A stretch of DNA of 32,866 nt. It comes from JAAAOZ01 sp964496595. Lineage in GTDB: Bacteria > Chloroflexota > Anaerolineae > B4-G1 > SLSP01. Numbering within the stretch: position 1 is the stretch's first letter; each line of letters starts with the position of its first letter. The stretch lies in contig CAZCAI010000033.1 of NCBI GenBank assembly GCA_964496595.1, positions 1 to 32,866 on the forward strand, given 5' to 3'. Shown here piece by piece: positions 8,988-16,450 of the stretch. The notes beneath the pieces were generated by a model that did not search any database, was not told where the DNA came from, and was given only the letters and a program-made list of their open reading frames with translations. Position numbers and translations under genes: made by a program.

Positions 8988-9860
8988 TCAGTTTTGTGCT
9001 CCTTCAACCTGCCAGATCAGCTCTTGCTGGTGCAGCCAGACGCGATAGGCTACCTCTTTGAAGGCCGGCAACAGCGGATCCTCCGCCGGGACGTTGATCA
9101 CATACCCGCCCGCGTTGATGCGAAAGCTTTGAGCAGCCAACAATAGATCCTGCGCGATCTCCTGGCGGAGGGGATGCTCGGGAGCGGCGACCAAGTCATA
9201 GATCGATTGGTGTTTTTTCAGTGATTTGTAGAGGATGTAGCCCACGATCCGTCCCTGCTCCCAATAGCCCAGGCCGTGCAGCTCTTCCGCTCGATGCCGG
9301 AGGGAGGTCAACTCGCGCTGCCACGGCGCCGCGAAGGTGTGAAACGCGGCGTAATGGGCGAGCAGATCGGCGGGCGCGGCGCGGCGAATAGCCGGGGGCG
9401 GCGTTATGATCTCCCGATGACTCGCTTGCTGGGTCAAAACGAAGAGATCGCGCTCATAACAAAAGCCCATTTGTTGATACAGCGCCGCGCCGGCGATATT
9501 TTGAAACAGCACTTCTAACTGGAGGATGCGTAATCCCAACTGATGCGCCGTCGCTTGAACCTGACGCAAAAGCTGCCGCGCGATCCCTCGCCGGCGCCAG
9601 CCAGGGCGCACGCCCACACCGCTCACCCAGCCGCGATCCTCGCGTCGGGCCAACAGCGCAATCCCCACCGGCGCGTCCCCGTCCATCGCCACAACCGAGG
9701 CCTGGAGATCGACATCCTCCACCTCGCACATCTGCTGGAATTCATTGCCATCCAACCAAATCGGGAGGTAATAATCGGCATAAGCGTGGTTCAGCACAAA
9801 GGCCAAACTTTCGAGTGAAAGCTGCGCGGCAGATATTAACGTTACACTTGCTTGACTCAT
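8988..9860 (-). CDS. GNAT-family N-acetyltransferase, two-lobed
   Basis: The 290-residue protein begins with a typical GNAT acetyl-CoA-binding domain: VSGVGVRPGWRRRGIARQLL is the V-x-P-x-x-R-x-x-G-x-A motif, followed by LQLEV and AGAALYQQMGF. The second half (about residues 160-290) looks like a weaker GNAT-like lobe with GRIVGYILY. The frame extends upstream to a TTG at 9899, but ATG 9860 is preferred because AGGGGG lies just before it. It is 85 nt upstream of the kinase gene on the same strand, so it may be the first gene of that operon. The substrate is unknown. Confidence 0.85.
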   Translation of the reverse strand: MSQASVTLISAAQLSLESLAFVLNHAYADYYLPIWLDGNEFQQMCEVEDVDLQASVVAMDGDAPVGIALLARREDRGWVSGVGVRPGWRRRGIARQLLRQVQATAHQLGLRILQLEVLFQNIAGAALYQQMGFCYERDLFVLTQQASHREIITPPPAIRRAAPADLLAHYAAFHTFAAPWQRELTSLRHRAEELHGLGYWEQGRIVGYILYKSLKKHQSIYDLVAAPEHPLRQEIAQDLLLAAQSFRINAGGYVINVPAEDPLLPAFKEVAYRVWLHQQELIWQVEGAQN

Positions 9861-9890
9861 ACACCCCCTTACACCGTTCCAAGAAAATAA

Positions 9891-9939
9891 ATCTCCCAAA
9901 AACAGGCTGTCTGAAGAAAAAGGGTCAGGTTGGGGAGAT
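9891..9939 (-). other. Inverted repeat in the leader of the acetyltransferase gene
   Basis: ATCTCCCAA (9891-9899) pairs with TTGGGGAGAT (9930-9939), with one bulged base and a 30-nt loop, between the putative promoter and the start codon at 9860. On the minus strand the second arm is followed by TTATTTTC. It could be an attenuator or a chance dyad; nothing else supports a function. Confidence 0.25.
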
Positions 9940-9970
9940 TTTAAATTCCAGAACTACCTGAGCCGATATA

Positions 9971-9999
9971 ATCATAGCACCGAAGAAATGAAAATACAA
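9971..9999 (-). promoter_or_regulatory. Possible sigma70 promoter for the acetyltransferase-kinase-regulator genes
   Basis: On the minus strand TTGTAT (9994-9999) and TATGAT (9971-9976) are 17 nt apart, about 110 nt upstream of the ATG at 9860. Together with the promoter at 10042-10069 it would make this a divergent promoter region. Confidence 0.4.
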
Positions 10000-10041
10000 T
10001 GTCTTGATGTATAGTGAGATATGTCAACCGCAATGCGGTTT

Positions 10042-10069
10042 TTGTACATCTTTAAAACAGCGGTATAAT
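10042..10069 (+). promoter_or_regulatory. Sigma70-like promoter for the GNAT-like gene
   Basis: TTGTAC (10042-10047) and a perfect TATAAT (10064-10069) are separated by 16 nt, about 67 nt before the ATG at 10137. A small dyad ACCGC-AAT-GCGGT followed by five Ts overlaps the upstream edge (about 10028-10043) and could be a regulatory site. Confidence 0.6.
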
Positions 10070-10136
10070 ATGAAACAGCAGCGCACAAACCGAAAACCAC
10101 CCTTTTCATACACGGGGAATCCCTAGGAGGAAGAGA

Positions 10137-10631
10137 ATGGCAGCGGAGATCCAAGTTCGCAAGGCTCAATTTAAAGACGCTGATAACATTGCCGCCCTTA
10201 TCAATCGCGCGCGCCCCGGCGAGGCCATCGGGAAGATGGATGTCGCGGAGCGCTTCAGTCAGGTGGGCTTCCTACTCGCCGAATCGGGGGGCGACATCGT
10301 CGGATTGATCGGCTGGCAGGTGGAAAATCTCGTCATCCGCGTGACCGATTTTTTGGTCTCATCCCAAATAGATCGCGTCGCAGCCGGCGAGGCGATGATT
10401 GCGGCGATGGAAGCGGCCGGCGAGGAACTGCAAGCAGAAGCGTCGCTCCTCTTTCTCCCCCCGAATCCCAGCAATGATCTGCTCGGCTACTGGCTGCAAT
10501 TTGGTTATCAGCGCCAGCCGGTCGATGAATTGCCCAAAGCGTGGCGCGAGGCGGCCGGAGAATGGAACCCTGACGCCTCCAAAGCGATGGTCAAAATTCT
10601 ACGCGAAGATCGCGTGATGCGCCCAATGTAA
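10137..10631 (+). CDS. GNAT-like protein (N-acetyltransferase fold)
   Basis: The 164-residue protein opens with IQVRKAQFKDADNIAALINRA, the beta1-alpha1 signature of GNAT acetyltransferases such as N-acetylglutamate-synthase-like proteins. VGLIGWQVENLVIRVTDFLV matches the central strands and LGYWLQFGYQRQPVDELPKAW the C-terminal alpha4-beta6 part. The classical acetyl-CoA loop (Q/R-x-x-G-x-G/A) is not obvious: the segment after the central strands reads VSSQIDRVAAGEAMI. Catalytic activity is therefore uncertain. The start has AGGAGG 6 nt upstream and a strong promoter. The next gene, a small membrane protein, follows after 59 nt. Confidence 0.7.
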   Translation: MAAEIQVRKAQFKDADNIAALINRARPGEAIGKMDVAERFSQVGFLLAESGGDIVGLIGWQVENLVIRVTDFLVSSQIDRVAAGEAMIAAMEAAGEELQAEASLLFLPPNPSNDLLGYWLQFGYQRQPVDELPKAWREAAGEWNPDASKAMVKILREDRVMRPM

Positions 10632-10690
10632 AAAATAATGCAAGAAATTTAGCAAGCGCAACAAGAACTTAACAAGGAGTCTCTGACACA

Positions 10691-10948
10691 ATGGATATGG
10701 TGAAGCGTTTCGTCAACGAGCATCCACAGATAGCCTCGTGGATTGTCTTATCGATTGGTATGGTCGCGATTCTGGTCTGGTCCGCGCGAGATGTCGGCCT
10801 GTTAGCCGGCCAGTGGATCGCACTCATCTTAGCGACTATTGGCGTCGCCGGCCTCTCGGTGTGGATCATCGGGTGGGAGGATGAAGAACTGCCGCCCGAG
10901 GACAACATCGCCGGTAATGTAGACGAAGAAACAGAGAGCGCAGTCTGA
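10691..10948 (+). CDS. Small two-helix membrane protein of unknown function
   Basis: This 85-residue protein has two hydrophobic helices (about residues 16-33 and 38-60) and a very acidic tail (WEDEELPPEDNIAGNVDEETE). I do not recognise a family. AAGGAG lies 11 nt before the first ATG; the second ATG, two codons later, is an alternative start. It lies in the same direction as the GNAT-like gene and is followed by a strong terminator at 11075, so the two genes probably form a transcription unit. Confidence 0.7.
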   Translation: MDMVKRFVNEHPQIASWIVLSIGMVAILVWSARDVGLLAGQWIALILATIGVAGLSVWIIGWEDEELPPEDNIAGNVDEETESAV

Positions 10949-11074
10949 GGCGACGCAGAACACGCCCCCGCCAAATACGAGTGGTTTTCCCAGAGAAAAC
11001 TTCGGCTTTGGGGTAAGTCTAATTTCTGGAACCGCTACAGAACCGCGATCATCGTACTTCTAAAGTTCAATTTT

Positions 11075-11105
11075 CGTCCCCAGAGAAGTCCTGGGGACGT
11101 TTTCT
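11075..11105 (+). terminator. Strong intrinsic terminator
   Basis: A perfect 9-bp GC-rich stem (CGTCCCCAG, 11075-11083; CTGGGGACG, 11091-11099) encloses a 7-nt loop and is followed by TTTTCT. It ends the unit of the GNAT-like and small membrane protein genes. Confidence 0.85.
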
Positions 11106-11231
11106 ATCTAAGAGTTGTCCCTTATAGCAAGATGACTTATAATCTCTCTTGATGTATGTAAAGTAATGTAAACAGGCATTGAGGAAAAAGTCGCGCCTAT
11201 TAGCCTTAGAGGTTGTTTGAAAATTAGTCCT

Positions 11232-11331
11232 AACCTTGCGAAGGTTGCGCAAGTGACCTCAAATAGTTTGTAGCAAACACAACGAGCCGGTTAATTTGTT
11301 AAACGAGGTTCCCGTTAACCTTCGCAAGAGG
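11232..11331 (-). repeat. Dispersed intergenic repeat, copy A (reverse orientation)
   Basis: The 100-bp element has terminal inverted repeats built on CTTGCGAAGGTT and AACCTTCGCAAG. Its reverse complement aligns with copies B and C: near one end all three share TGAGGT-AC-TGC-CAACC, and the opposite ends share GAAGGTT followed by a G-rich stretch. Outside the core lies a second perfect inverted pair, TTTGAAAATT (11216-11225) and AATTTTCAAA (11341-11350); the ATTTTCAAA flank also occurs beside copy C, so the full element may span 11216-11350. Together with the terminator and a palindrome GTACAATTGTAC at 11431-11442, it accounts for the gene-free stretch 10949-11540. Confidence 0.8.
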
Positions 11332-11430
11332 CGTGAATTGAATTTTCAAATACACTTTTAGCTCCCACCCCCCGTCTCGGGTCGAGCGGTGTGAACTTTT
11401 GACGGCGTCACTGGGTTCTGAATGGGAATA

Positions 11431-11442
11431 GTACAATTGTAC
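11431..11442. promoter_or_regulatory. Perfect 12-bp palindrome upstream of the first signal peptidase
   Basis: GTACAATTGTAC is self-complementary, flanked by TGGGAATA and CCCA, which extend the symmetry partly. It lies about 100 nt upstream of the GTG start at 11541 and overlaps a possible TACAAT -10 box. It could be an operator; no regulator is identified. Confidence 0.3.
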
Positions 11443-11540
11443 CCAACAAATTCCTGAAGAGCCAAGTCAGTGGGTTGCTTTTGCCCCAATGCGTCACGAG
11501 CATGTTGAAGCAACAACGAACCAATGTTGGAGGTAATAAC

Positions 11541-12179
11541 GTGGTCGAAGAACAACTAACGTCGGAGCAGATAGCGGATGCGCCTCTCGATGAGGATCTC
11601 GCGGAAAACGAACCATCGTTAAGGCGCTCGTTTGGCGTGCATTCGTGGCTCCAAGATACCCTGGAAACTCTGCTGCTGGCCATCATTCTCTTCCTCGTCA
11701 TCAACACCTTGACCGGCCGTTACCAGGTGCATGGTCAGAGCATGGAGCCAAGCTTACACGACGGCCAATATCTGCTGGCGAGCAAAGTCACCTACTGGCT
11801 GCACCCGCCCGAACGCGGCGACATCGTCGTGCTCGATCCGCCGGGCGGACAGAGTGAAGTCCCTTACATCAAACGCCTGATCGGCCTGCCGGAGGATATC
11901 ATCGAGGTGCGCGATCACCGCGTCTGGGTGAATGGCGTTCCGCTGGTCGAGCCGTACATCGATACGCCTCCCGTGTATGTAGATGAATGGCGCCTGGGAG
12001 AGGATGAATACCTGGTTCTGGGCGATAATCGCAATCATTCGAGCGATTCCCACGCCTGGGGGCTGCTATCTCGCGATCATATCCTGGCCAAGGCGGTCTT
12101 CAGCTATTGGCCGCCGGAGTATTGGGGGGTGATTCCTCACCATCCCTATACAGAACTGGAGATATCGCAATCACAATAG
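11541..12179 (+). CDS. lepB: Signal peptidase I (first of a tandem pair)
   Basis: Type I signal peptidase cleaves signal peptides from exported proteins at the outer face of the membrane. With a GTG start at 11541 the protein has 212 residues: an acidic N-terminal stretch of about 35 residues, one membrane helix (about 40-57), then the catalytic domain. The nucleophile is S67 in GQSMEPSL and the general-base lysine is K111 in YIKRLIGLP. The later box GDNRNHSSDSHAWG is also present. GTG is chosen because GGAGG lies 7 nt before it; an ATG at 11475 has no comparable site. A second lepB follows after 39 nt. Confidence 0.93.
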   Translation: MVEEQLTSEQIADAPLDEDLAENEPSLRRSFGVHSWLQDTLETLLLAIILFLVINTLTGRYQVHGQSMEPSLHDGQYLLASKVTYWLHPPERGDIVVLDPPGGQSEVPYIKRLIGLPEDIIEVRDHRVWVNGVPLVEPYIDTPPVYVDEWRLGEDEYLVLGDNRNHSSDSHAWGLLSRDHILAKAVFSYWPPEYWGVIPHHPYTELEISQSQ

Positions 12180-12218
12180 CCCGCTCAGAGGGAAAATTCA
12201 TAGGGAGAAGCAAAAGCG

Positions 12219-12833
12219 GTGACCTATCAAAAACCAATCCAACCAGAGACATTAACTGACCCCTACGCCGCCGAGAGCGCAGAGGGCGCATCAGACATCA
12301 GCGCATGGGTGCGAGATCTACTAGAGACGCTGATTTTAGCCCTGCTCATCTTTGTTATCATCAACACCCTCACCGGCCGCTACGAGGTGCAATCCATCAG
12401 CATGGAACCCACCCTCCACGCCGGGGAATATCTCATCGTCAGCAAAGTGGCCTACTGGATTCACCCGCCCGAACGCGGCGATATTGTGGTGCTCGATCCT
12501 CCCCAAAATCGCAGCGAAATCCCCTACATCAAACGCATCGTCGGCCTGCCCGGTGAGCGAATCGAAGTCCGCGATGGTCGGGTCTTTATCAACGGGATCG
12601 CCTTAAATGAGCCGTATGTCAGCGGCCCGCCGCGCTACCCCGCCGATCAAATCCTCGGCCCCGACGAGTATTTCGTGTTGGGCGACAATCGCAATAACTC
12701 AAGCGACTCTCATATTTGGGGCGTGTTACCCGCCGATAACATTATCGGTAAAGCTGTCTTTCGATATTGGCCGCCGGAAAAGTGGGGGCTGATTCGACAT
12801 TACACATTTCCAGAATTGGAGGCTAATTTATGA
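12219..12833 (+). CDS. lepB: Signal peptidase I (second of a tandem pair)
   Basis: This 204-residue paralogue of the gene just upstream has one N-terminal membrane helix (about 34-50), nucleophile S61 in SISMEPTL and lysine K105 in YIKRIVGLPGE, and the GDNRNNSSDSHIWG box. The catalytic domains of the pair are very similar, but the cytoplasmic N-termini are unrelated, which points to an old tandem duplication with divergence in the leader. The start is GTG with GGGAG about 11 nt upstream. The stop codon overlaps the deoC start as ATGA, implying translational coupling. Confidence 0.93.
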   Translation: MTYQKPIQPETLTDPYAAESAEGASDISAWVRDLLETLILALLIFVIINTLTGRYEVQSISMEPTLHAGEYLIVSKVAYWIHPPERGDIVVLDPPQNRSEIPYIKRIVGLPGERIEVRDGRVFINGIALNEPYVSGPPRYPADQILGPDEYFVLGDNRNNSSDSHIWGVLPADNIIGKAVFRYWPPEKWGLIRHYTFPELEANL

Positions 12834-13495
12834 AACGCAGTAAACTGGCACGCTACATAGATCACACCCTATTGAAACCCGACGGTACGCCGGCCCAGGT
12901 CGAGCGTCTCTGCGAGGATGCGCTTGAGCATCACTTCGCCTCCGTGTGTGTGAACCCCGTCTTCGTCCCCCTGGCCGCCGAGAAGCTCCAGGGCAGCGAC
13001 GTCGAGGTCTGCACCGTGGTGGGCTTCCCCCTCGGCGCGACGACCACCGCCTCAAAGGTTTGCGAGACGGAGATCGCCATCGCCCAAGGCGCGACGGAGA
13101 TCGATATGGTGCAGGCCGTCGGGCTGCTCAAGGCCGGCGAACACGACCGCGTCCGCGAGGACATCGCGGCCGTCGCCGCCATCTGCCACGCGCACGGCGC
13201 CGTGCTCAAGGTCATCCTGGAGAACGCGCTATTGACCGACGACGAGAAGAAAATCGCCTCCCGCCTCTGCCAAGAGGCCGGCGCGGACTTTGTCAAGACC
13301 TCGACCGGCTTCGCGAAGAGCGGCGCCACTATCGAGGATGTTATCCTGATGCGGGAGACCGTTGGCCCGGAGATGGACATCAAAGCCGCCGGCGGCATCC
13401 ACTCCTACGAGGAAGCGCTGGCGATGATCGAGGCCGGCGCGACGCGCATCGGCGCCAGCAGCAGCTTGGACATCGTCGCCGGCGCGCCCGAATAA
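12830..13495 (+). CDS. deoC: Deoxyribose-phosphate aldolase
   Basis: DeoC splits 2-deoxyribose 5-phosphate into acetaldehyde and glyceraldehyde 3-phosphate during deoxynucleoside salvage. The 221-residue length is normal. The opening ARYIDHTLLKPD is characteristic; D92 (EIDMV), the Schiff-base lysine K156 (FVKTSTGF) and the assisting K185 (IKAAGGI) are all present. The C-terminus reads RIGASSSLDIV where many relatives have a GASSG phosphate-binding turn. ATG 12830 overlaps the lepB stop and has GGAGG 7 nt upstream. No other deo gene is adjacent, so the pairing with lepB may reflect operon packing rather than shared function. Confidence 0.95.
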   Translation: MKRSKLARYIDHTLLKPDGTPAQVERLCEDALEHHFASVCVNPVFVPLAAEKLQGSDVEVCTVVGFPLGATTTASKVCETEIAIAQGATEIDMVQAVGLLKAGEHDRVREDIAAVAAICHAHGAVLKVILENALLTDDEKKIASRLCQEAGADFVKTSTGFAKSGATIEDVILMRETVGPEMDIKAAGGIHSYEEALAMIEAGATRIGASSSLDIVAGAPE

Positions 13496-13537
13496 TTAGT
13501 TATTGGCTGCTTCTCTATCCCCGACTCAATTCTTATC

Positions 13538-13591
13538 AGCAGATGAAGCGAATAGAAAGATGTTATCTTTCTTAAATCTGCTTCATCTGCT
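13538..13591. repeat. Two-tier palindromic hairpin between deoC and the flavoprotein gene
   Basis: AGCAGATGAAGC (13538-13549) and GCTTCATCTGCT (13580-13591) form a perfect 12-bp outer stem. Inside it AGAAAGAT and ATCTTTCT form a perfect 8-bp stem around GTT. No T run follows, so it is not a standard terminator. It may be a palindromic repeat unit or an RNA processing or stability element between two co-directional genes. Confidence 0.6.
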
Positions 13592-13614
13592 CAATCTGCT
13601 GAAGGAGATGACCG

Positions 13615-15018
13615 ATGGCAGATCAACCCTCAAAGCCAAAGATTGATCGCAAAGCGCGGCTCCAGAAGCCGCCGCATCACGCCCGGATTCGACCGGCCCA
13701 CGTGCGGATCCAAGATTTTGGGGAGGTGGTCATCCCCTACACGCGGGCGGAAGCGATGTTGGAGGCAGCGCGCTGCTTGCAGTGCGTCAACGCGCCGTGC
13801 CAACGCGCCTGCCCTCTGGATAACGACATCCCCCGCGCCATCGGCCTGATCGAAGCGGGCAAGGTCGTGGAAGCGGCGGCCGTCTATCGCGAGACCAGCA
13901 CCATGCCGGAGATTTGCGGTCGCATCTGCCCGCGGACGCTGTGCATGGAGGCCTGCACGCTCTATCGGATGGGGAAACCCATCGACACCCGGCATCTGGA
14001 GGCCTTCGCCGCAGATACCCAGCGAGAGACCGGCGGCGCGCCGCATCCCCCGCAGCCCGCGCCCACCGGCAAGCGCGTGGCCGTCGTCGGCGCCGGGCCG
14101 GCCGGCCTCACCGTGAGCGAGCATTTGACGCGGCGCGGCCATACCGTCGCGGTCTACGAGAAATATCCCCGCCCTGGCGGCCTGCTACGCTACGGTATCC
14201 CGCGCTTCAAACTCGACCGCGAGGTTGTTGAGGCCAAAGTGACGTGGCTGGAGCAATTAGGCGTGAAGTTTCAGTGCAACACCACCGTCGGGCGCGATGT
14301 GACGCTCGACGATCTGCGCGAGCAATACGACGCCGTCTTCATTGGCATCGGCACGCCCCAGGATTTCTCCCCCGGCATCGAAGGAGAAGATCTGGCGGGC
14401 GTCTGCACCGCCACCGAGTTCCTCGTGCGTGGCAACGAGCCTGATCCCGACTTCCGTGTAGGGCCGCGCGTGCATGTTTTGGGCGGCGGAGACACCGCCG
14501 TCGATTGCCTGCGCACCGCGCTGCGCCTGCCCGGCGTCACCGAGGTAACCTGCTACTATCGCCGCAGCGAGGCTGAAATGCCCGCTCACGAGCAGGACTA
14601 TCACTACGCGCTGGAAGAGGGCGCGCACTTCGAATGGCTGGCGTGCGCTACACGTTTCTGGGGCGACGACGCGGGTCGCCTCCGCGCGGTGACCTACCAG
14701 CGCATGGAGCTGTGCGAGCCAGACGAGAGCGGTCGCTGCCGGCCCGTCCCTACCGGCGCAACGTTCACCGTGGAAGCGAACACCATCGTCCTGGCCATGG
14801 GCTATCGGGGGGATGCGGCATTCAGCCAGCACACGCCGGATCTGGCGACCAAGTGGCACAACCTGATCGAGGTGGACGATGAAGCGACCGGGCGCACCAA
14901 TCTGCCGGGCGTCTTCGCCGCCGGGGATGTGGTGCGCGGCGCCGATCTGCTTGCGCCGACGATTGCCACCGCCGCTCAGGTCGCGCGCACCATCGACGCC
15001 TATCTCCAGAAAAAATAG
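13615..15018 (+). CDS. GltD/NfnL-like NAD(P)H-dependent FAD and iron-sulfur oxidoreductase
   Basis: The 467-residue protein has the architecture of the glutamate synthase small subunit: an N-terminal bis-cluster domain with cysteines at 54, 57, 62, 66 and 101, 105, 110, 114, an FAD-binding Rossmann motif GAGPAG at about 159-164, the PGGLLRYGIP segment, a second nucleotide-binding motif (VLGGGDTAVDC), and a C-terminal FAD segment (GVFAAGDVVRGA). In the family this subunit passes electrons from NADPH to a partner. No gltB-type large subunit, NfnS or other partner is visible nearby, so it could be a glutamate synthase beta subunit encoded apart, an NfnL-like ferredoxin-NADP oxidoreductase subunit, or a stand-alone reductase. 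GGAG lies 7-8 nt upstream of the ATG. Confidence 0.85.
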   Translation: MADQPSKPKIDRKARLQKPPHHARIRPAHVRIQDFGEVVIPYTRAEAMLEAARCLQCVNAPCQRACPLDNDIPRAIGLIEAGKVVEAAAVYRETSTMPEICGRICPRTLCMEACTLYRMGKPIDTRHLEAFAADTQRETGGAPHPPQPAPTGKRVAVVGAGPAGLTVSEHLTRRGHTVAVYEKYPRPGGLLRYGIPRFKLDREVVEAKVTWLEQLGVKFQCNTTVGRDVTLDDLREQYDAVFIGIGTPQDFSPGIEGEDLAGVCTATEFLVRGNEPDPDFRVGPRVHVLGGGDTAVDCLRTALRLPGVTEVTCYYRRSEAEMPAHEQDYHYALEEGAHFEWLACATRFWGDDAGRLRAVTYQRMELCEPDESGRCRPVPTGATFTVEANTIVLAMGYRGDAAFSQHTPDLATKWHNLIEVDDEATGRTNLPGVFAAGDVVRGADLLAPTIATAAQVARTIDAYLQKK

Positions 15019-15082
15019 CCCCCTTTCAAAACACGGTTATTTTTGATTCGGATGTCAATCTCCGCAAAGAGACTGTAAAGAC

Positions 15083-15111
15083 TGGACTTCCCTAAGACTT
15101 TCATCTATAAT
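15083..15111 (+). promoter_or_regulatory. Sigma70-like promoter for tyrS
   Basis: TGGACT (15083-15088) and a perfect TATAAT (15106-15111) are 17 nt apart. The leader to the tyrS ATG would be only about 20 nt, leaving no room for a T-box riboswitch. Confidence 0.6.
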
Positions 15112-15137
15112 AATGATGACACTGCGGGGAGGTAAAC

Positions 15138-16385
15138 ATGGCGCACGCTATCGATGAACAACTGGACATCCTGATGCGCGGCGTGGAGTACGGTGACGAT
15201 CAGCTTCACGAGCACATGCGCGACGAGCTTCGGGATCGTTTGCTCGCCTCCGAGCAAACGGGGGAACCGTTGCGCGTCTACTGCGGCTACGACCCCACCG
15301 CGCCGGATCTCCACCTGGGGCACACCGTCTCGATGCGCAAGCTGCGCCAATTCCAAGATTTGGGCCACCAGGCCATCTTTGTGATCGGCACCTACACGGC
15401 CCTCATCGGCGATCCCTCGGATCGCGACAAGGCGCGCCCGCTCCTCAGCCAGGAGCAGATCGAAAAGAACACCCGCACTTACACGGAGCAAGCGTTCCAG
15501 ATTTTGGATCCAGACCGCACAGAAATTCGCTACAACGGCGAATGGCTGAGCCGGCTCACCTTCGGGGATCTGATCAATCTGGCATCGAACTTCACCGTAC
15601 AACAGTTCTTGGCCCGCGAGAAGTTCAGCGAGCGCTACGAAATCGGCGATCCCATCTGGCTGCACGAGTTTTTCTACGCGCTGATGCAGGGCTATGACGC
15701 GGTGGTGTTAGAGGCCGATGTCCAATTAGGCGCTACGGAGCAACTCTTCAACATTATGGCGGGGCGCAAACTCCAGGAAGCCTTTGATCTGACGCCGCAA
15801 GTCGCCATCACCATGCCGATTTTAGTCGGCACCGATGGGCACATCCGAATGTCCCAGAGCATCGGGAATTACATTGGGATCAACGAGTCGCCGGCCTCGA
15901 TGTATGGCAAGGTGATGAGCCTGCCCGATGAGGCGATGGAGAACTACTTCAACCTGGTGACGCGCTGGCCGCCGGCCAAGATCGCCGCCCTGATGCACAA
16001 GCTGCACACGGGGATGATTCATCCGATGGCATGCAAGAAGATGTTAGCCTGGGAGATTACGGACATCTTCCACGGCGAAGAGGCCGCTGATACCGCCGCC
16101 CAGCACTTTGCCCGTGTGCATCAACAGCACGAGTTGCCGGAACATATACCCTCCCACACGCTGCACGAGCCGATCAAATTGGTAGATCTTATGGCTGAGC
16201 AGGGTCTGGCGCCAAGTAAGAGCCAGGCGCGCCGCCTTATCCGCCAACACGGCGTCCGCTTGGATGACGAAGTTATCGAAGATATTAACGCTGTCATCAG
16301 CCCAGACCATGAGCGAGTGCTGCGCGTGGGTAAACGTCGGTTTTTGAAGTTACTGTCAACCGGTAAAAACTCGGTTGACAATTGA
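15138..16385 (+). CDS. tyrS: Tyrosyl-tRNA synthetase
   Basis: TyrRS activates tyrosine with ATP and loads it on tRNA-Tyr. The 415-residue protein starts its class I catalytic domain with YCGYDPTAPDLHLGH, giving the HIGH-type motif HLGH at 59-62. It continues with LEADVQLGATEQLFNIMAGR, typical of the TyrZ-like bacterial branch, and ends in an S4-like RNA-binding domain (PSKSQARRLIRQHGVRLDD). The KMSKS loop reads RMSQS at about 237-241, so both lysines are replaced. The rest of the protein is intact, which argues against a pseudogene. GGGAGG lies 5 nt before the ATG. Identification is certain; the loop is the odd point. Confidence 0.95.
   Translation: MAHAIDEQLDILMRGVEYGDDQLHEHMRDELRDRLLASEQTGEPLRVYCGYDPTAPDLHLGHTVSMRKLRQFQDLGHQAIFVIGTYTALIGDPSDRDKARPLLSQEQIEKNTRTYTEQAFQILDPDRTEIRYNGEWLSRLTFGDLINLASNFTVQQFLAREKFSERYEIGDPIWLHEFFYALMQGYDAVVLEADVQLGATEQLFNIMAGRKLQEAFDLTPQVAITMPILVGTDGHIRMSQSIGNYIGINESPASMYGKVMSLPDEAMENYFNLVTRWPPAKIAALMHKLHTGMIHPMACKKMLAWEITDIFHGEEAADTAAQHFARVHQQHELPEHIPSHTLHEPIKLVDLMAEQGLAPSKSQARRLIRQHGVRLDDEVIEDINAVISPDHERVLRVGKRRFLKLLSTGKNSVDN
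16355..16379. promoter_or_regulatory. Perfect 8-bp dyad just upstream of the first single-domain regulator's promoter
   Basis: GTCAACCG (16355-16362) and CGGTTGAC (16372-16379) are separated by 9 nt and lie in the last codons of tyrS. The right arm overlaps a TTGACA that is repeated 7 nt later as the -35 box. No T run follows, so an operator is as likely as a terminator. Confidence 0.4.
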
Positions 16386-16409
16386 CATCCAAAAGGGATG
16401 TGTTAAACT
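16382..16409 (+). promoter_or_regulatory. Promoter of the first single-domain response regulator
   Basis: A perfect TTGACA (16382-16387) and TAAACT (16404-16409) are 16 nt apart. The spacer contains the dyad ACATCC-AAAAG-GGATGT. The second regulator at 17208 has the same layout (TTGACT, 16 nt, TAAACT), which supports both calls. Confidence 0.65.
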
Positions 16410-16450
16410 AAAATTGAATCGAAGGAAATTATAAGCCCAGGAGGATTCTC

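Noticed and set aside
12946..13575. Arg-rich plus-strand frame overlapping deoC
   Set aside because: The Arg/Gly-rich translation is a typical out-of-frame product of GC-rich coding DNA; deoC in the other frame has all active-site residues.
15019..15137. T-box riboswitch upstream of tyrS
   Set aside because: The leader after the likely promoter is about 20 nt and no terminator or T-box sequence is visible.
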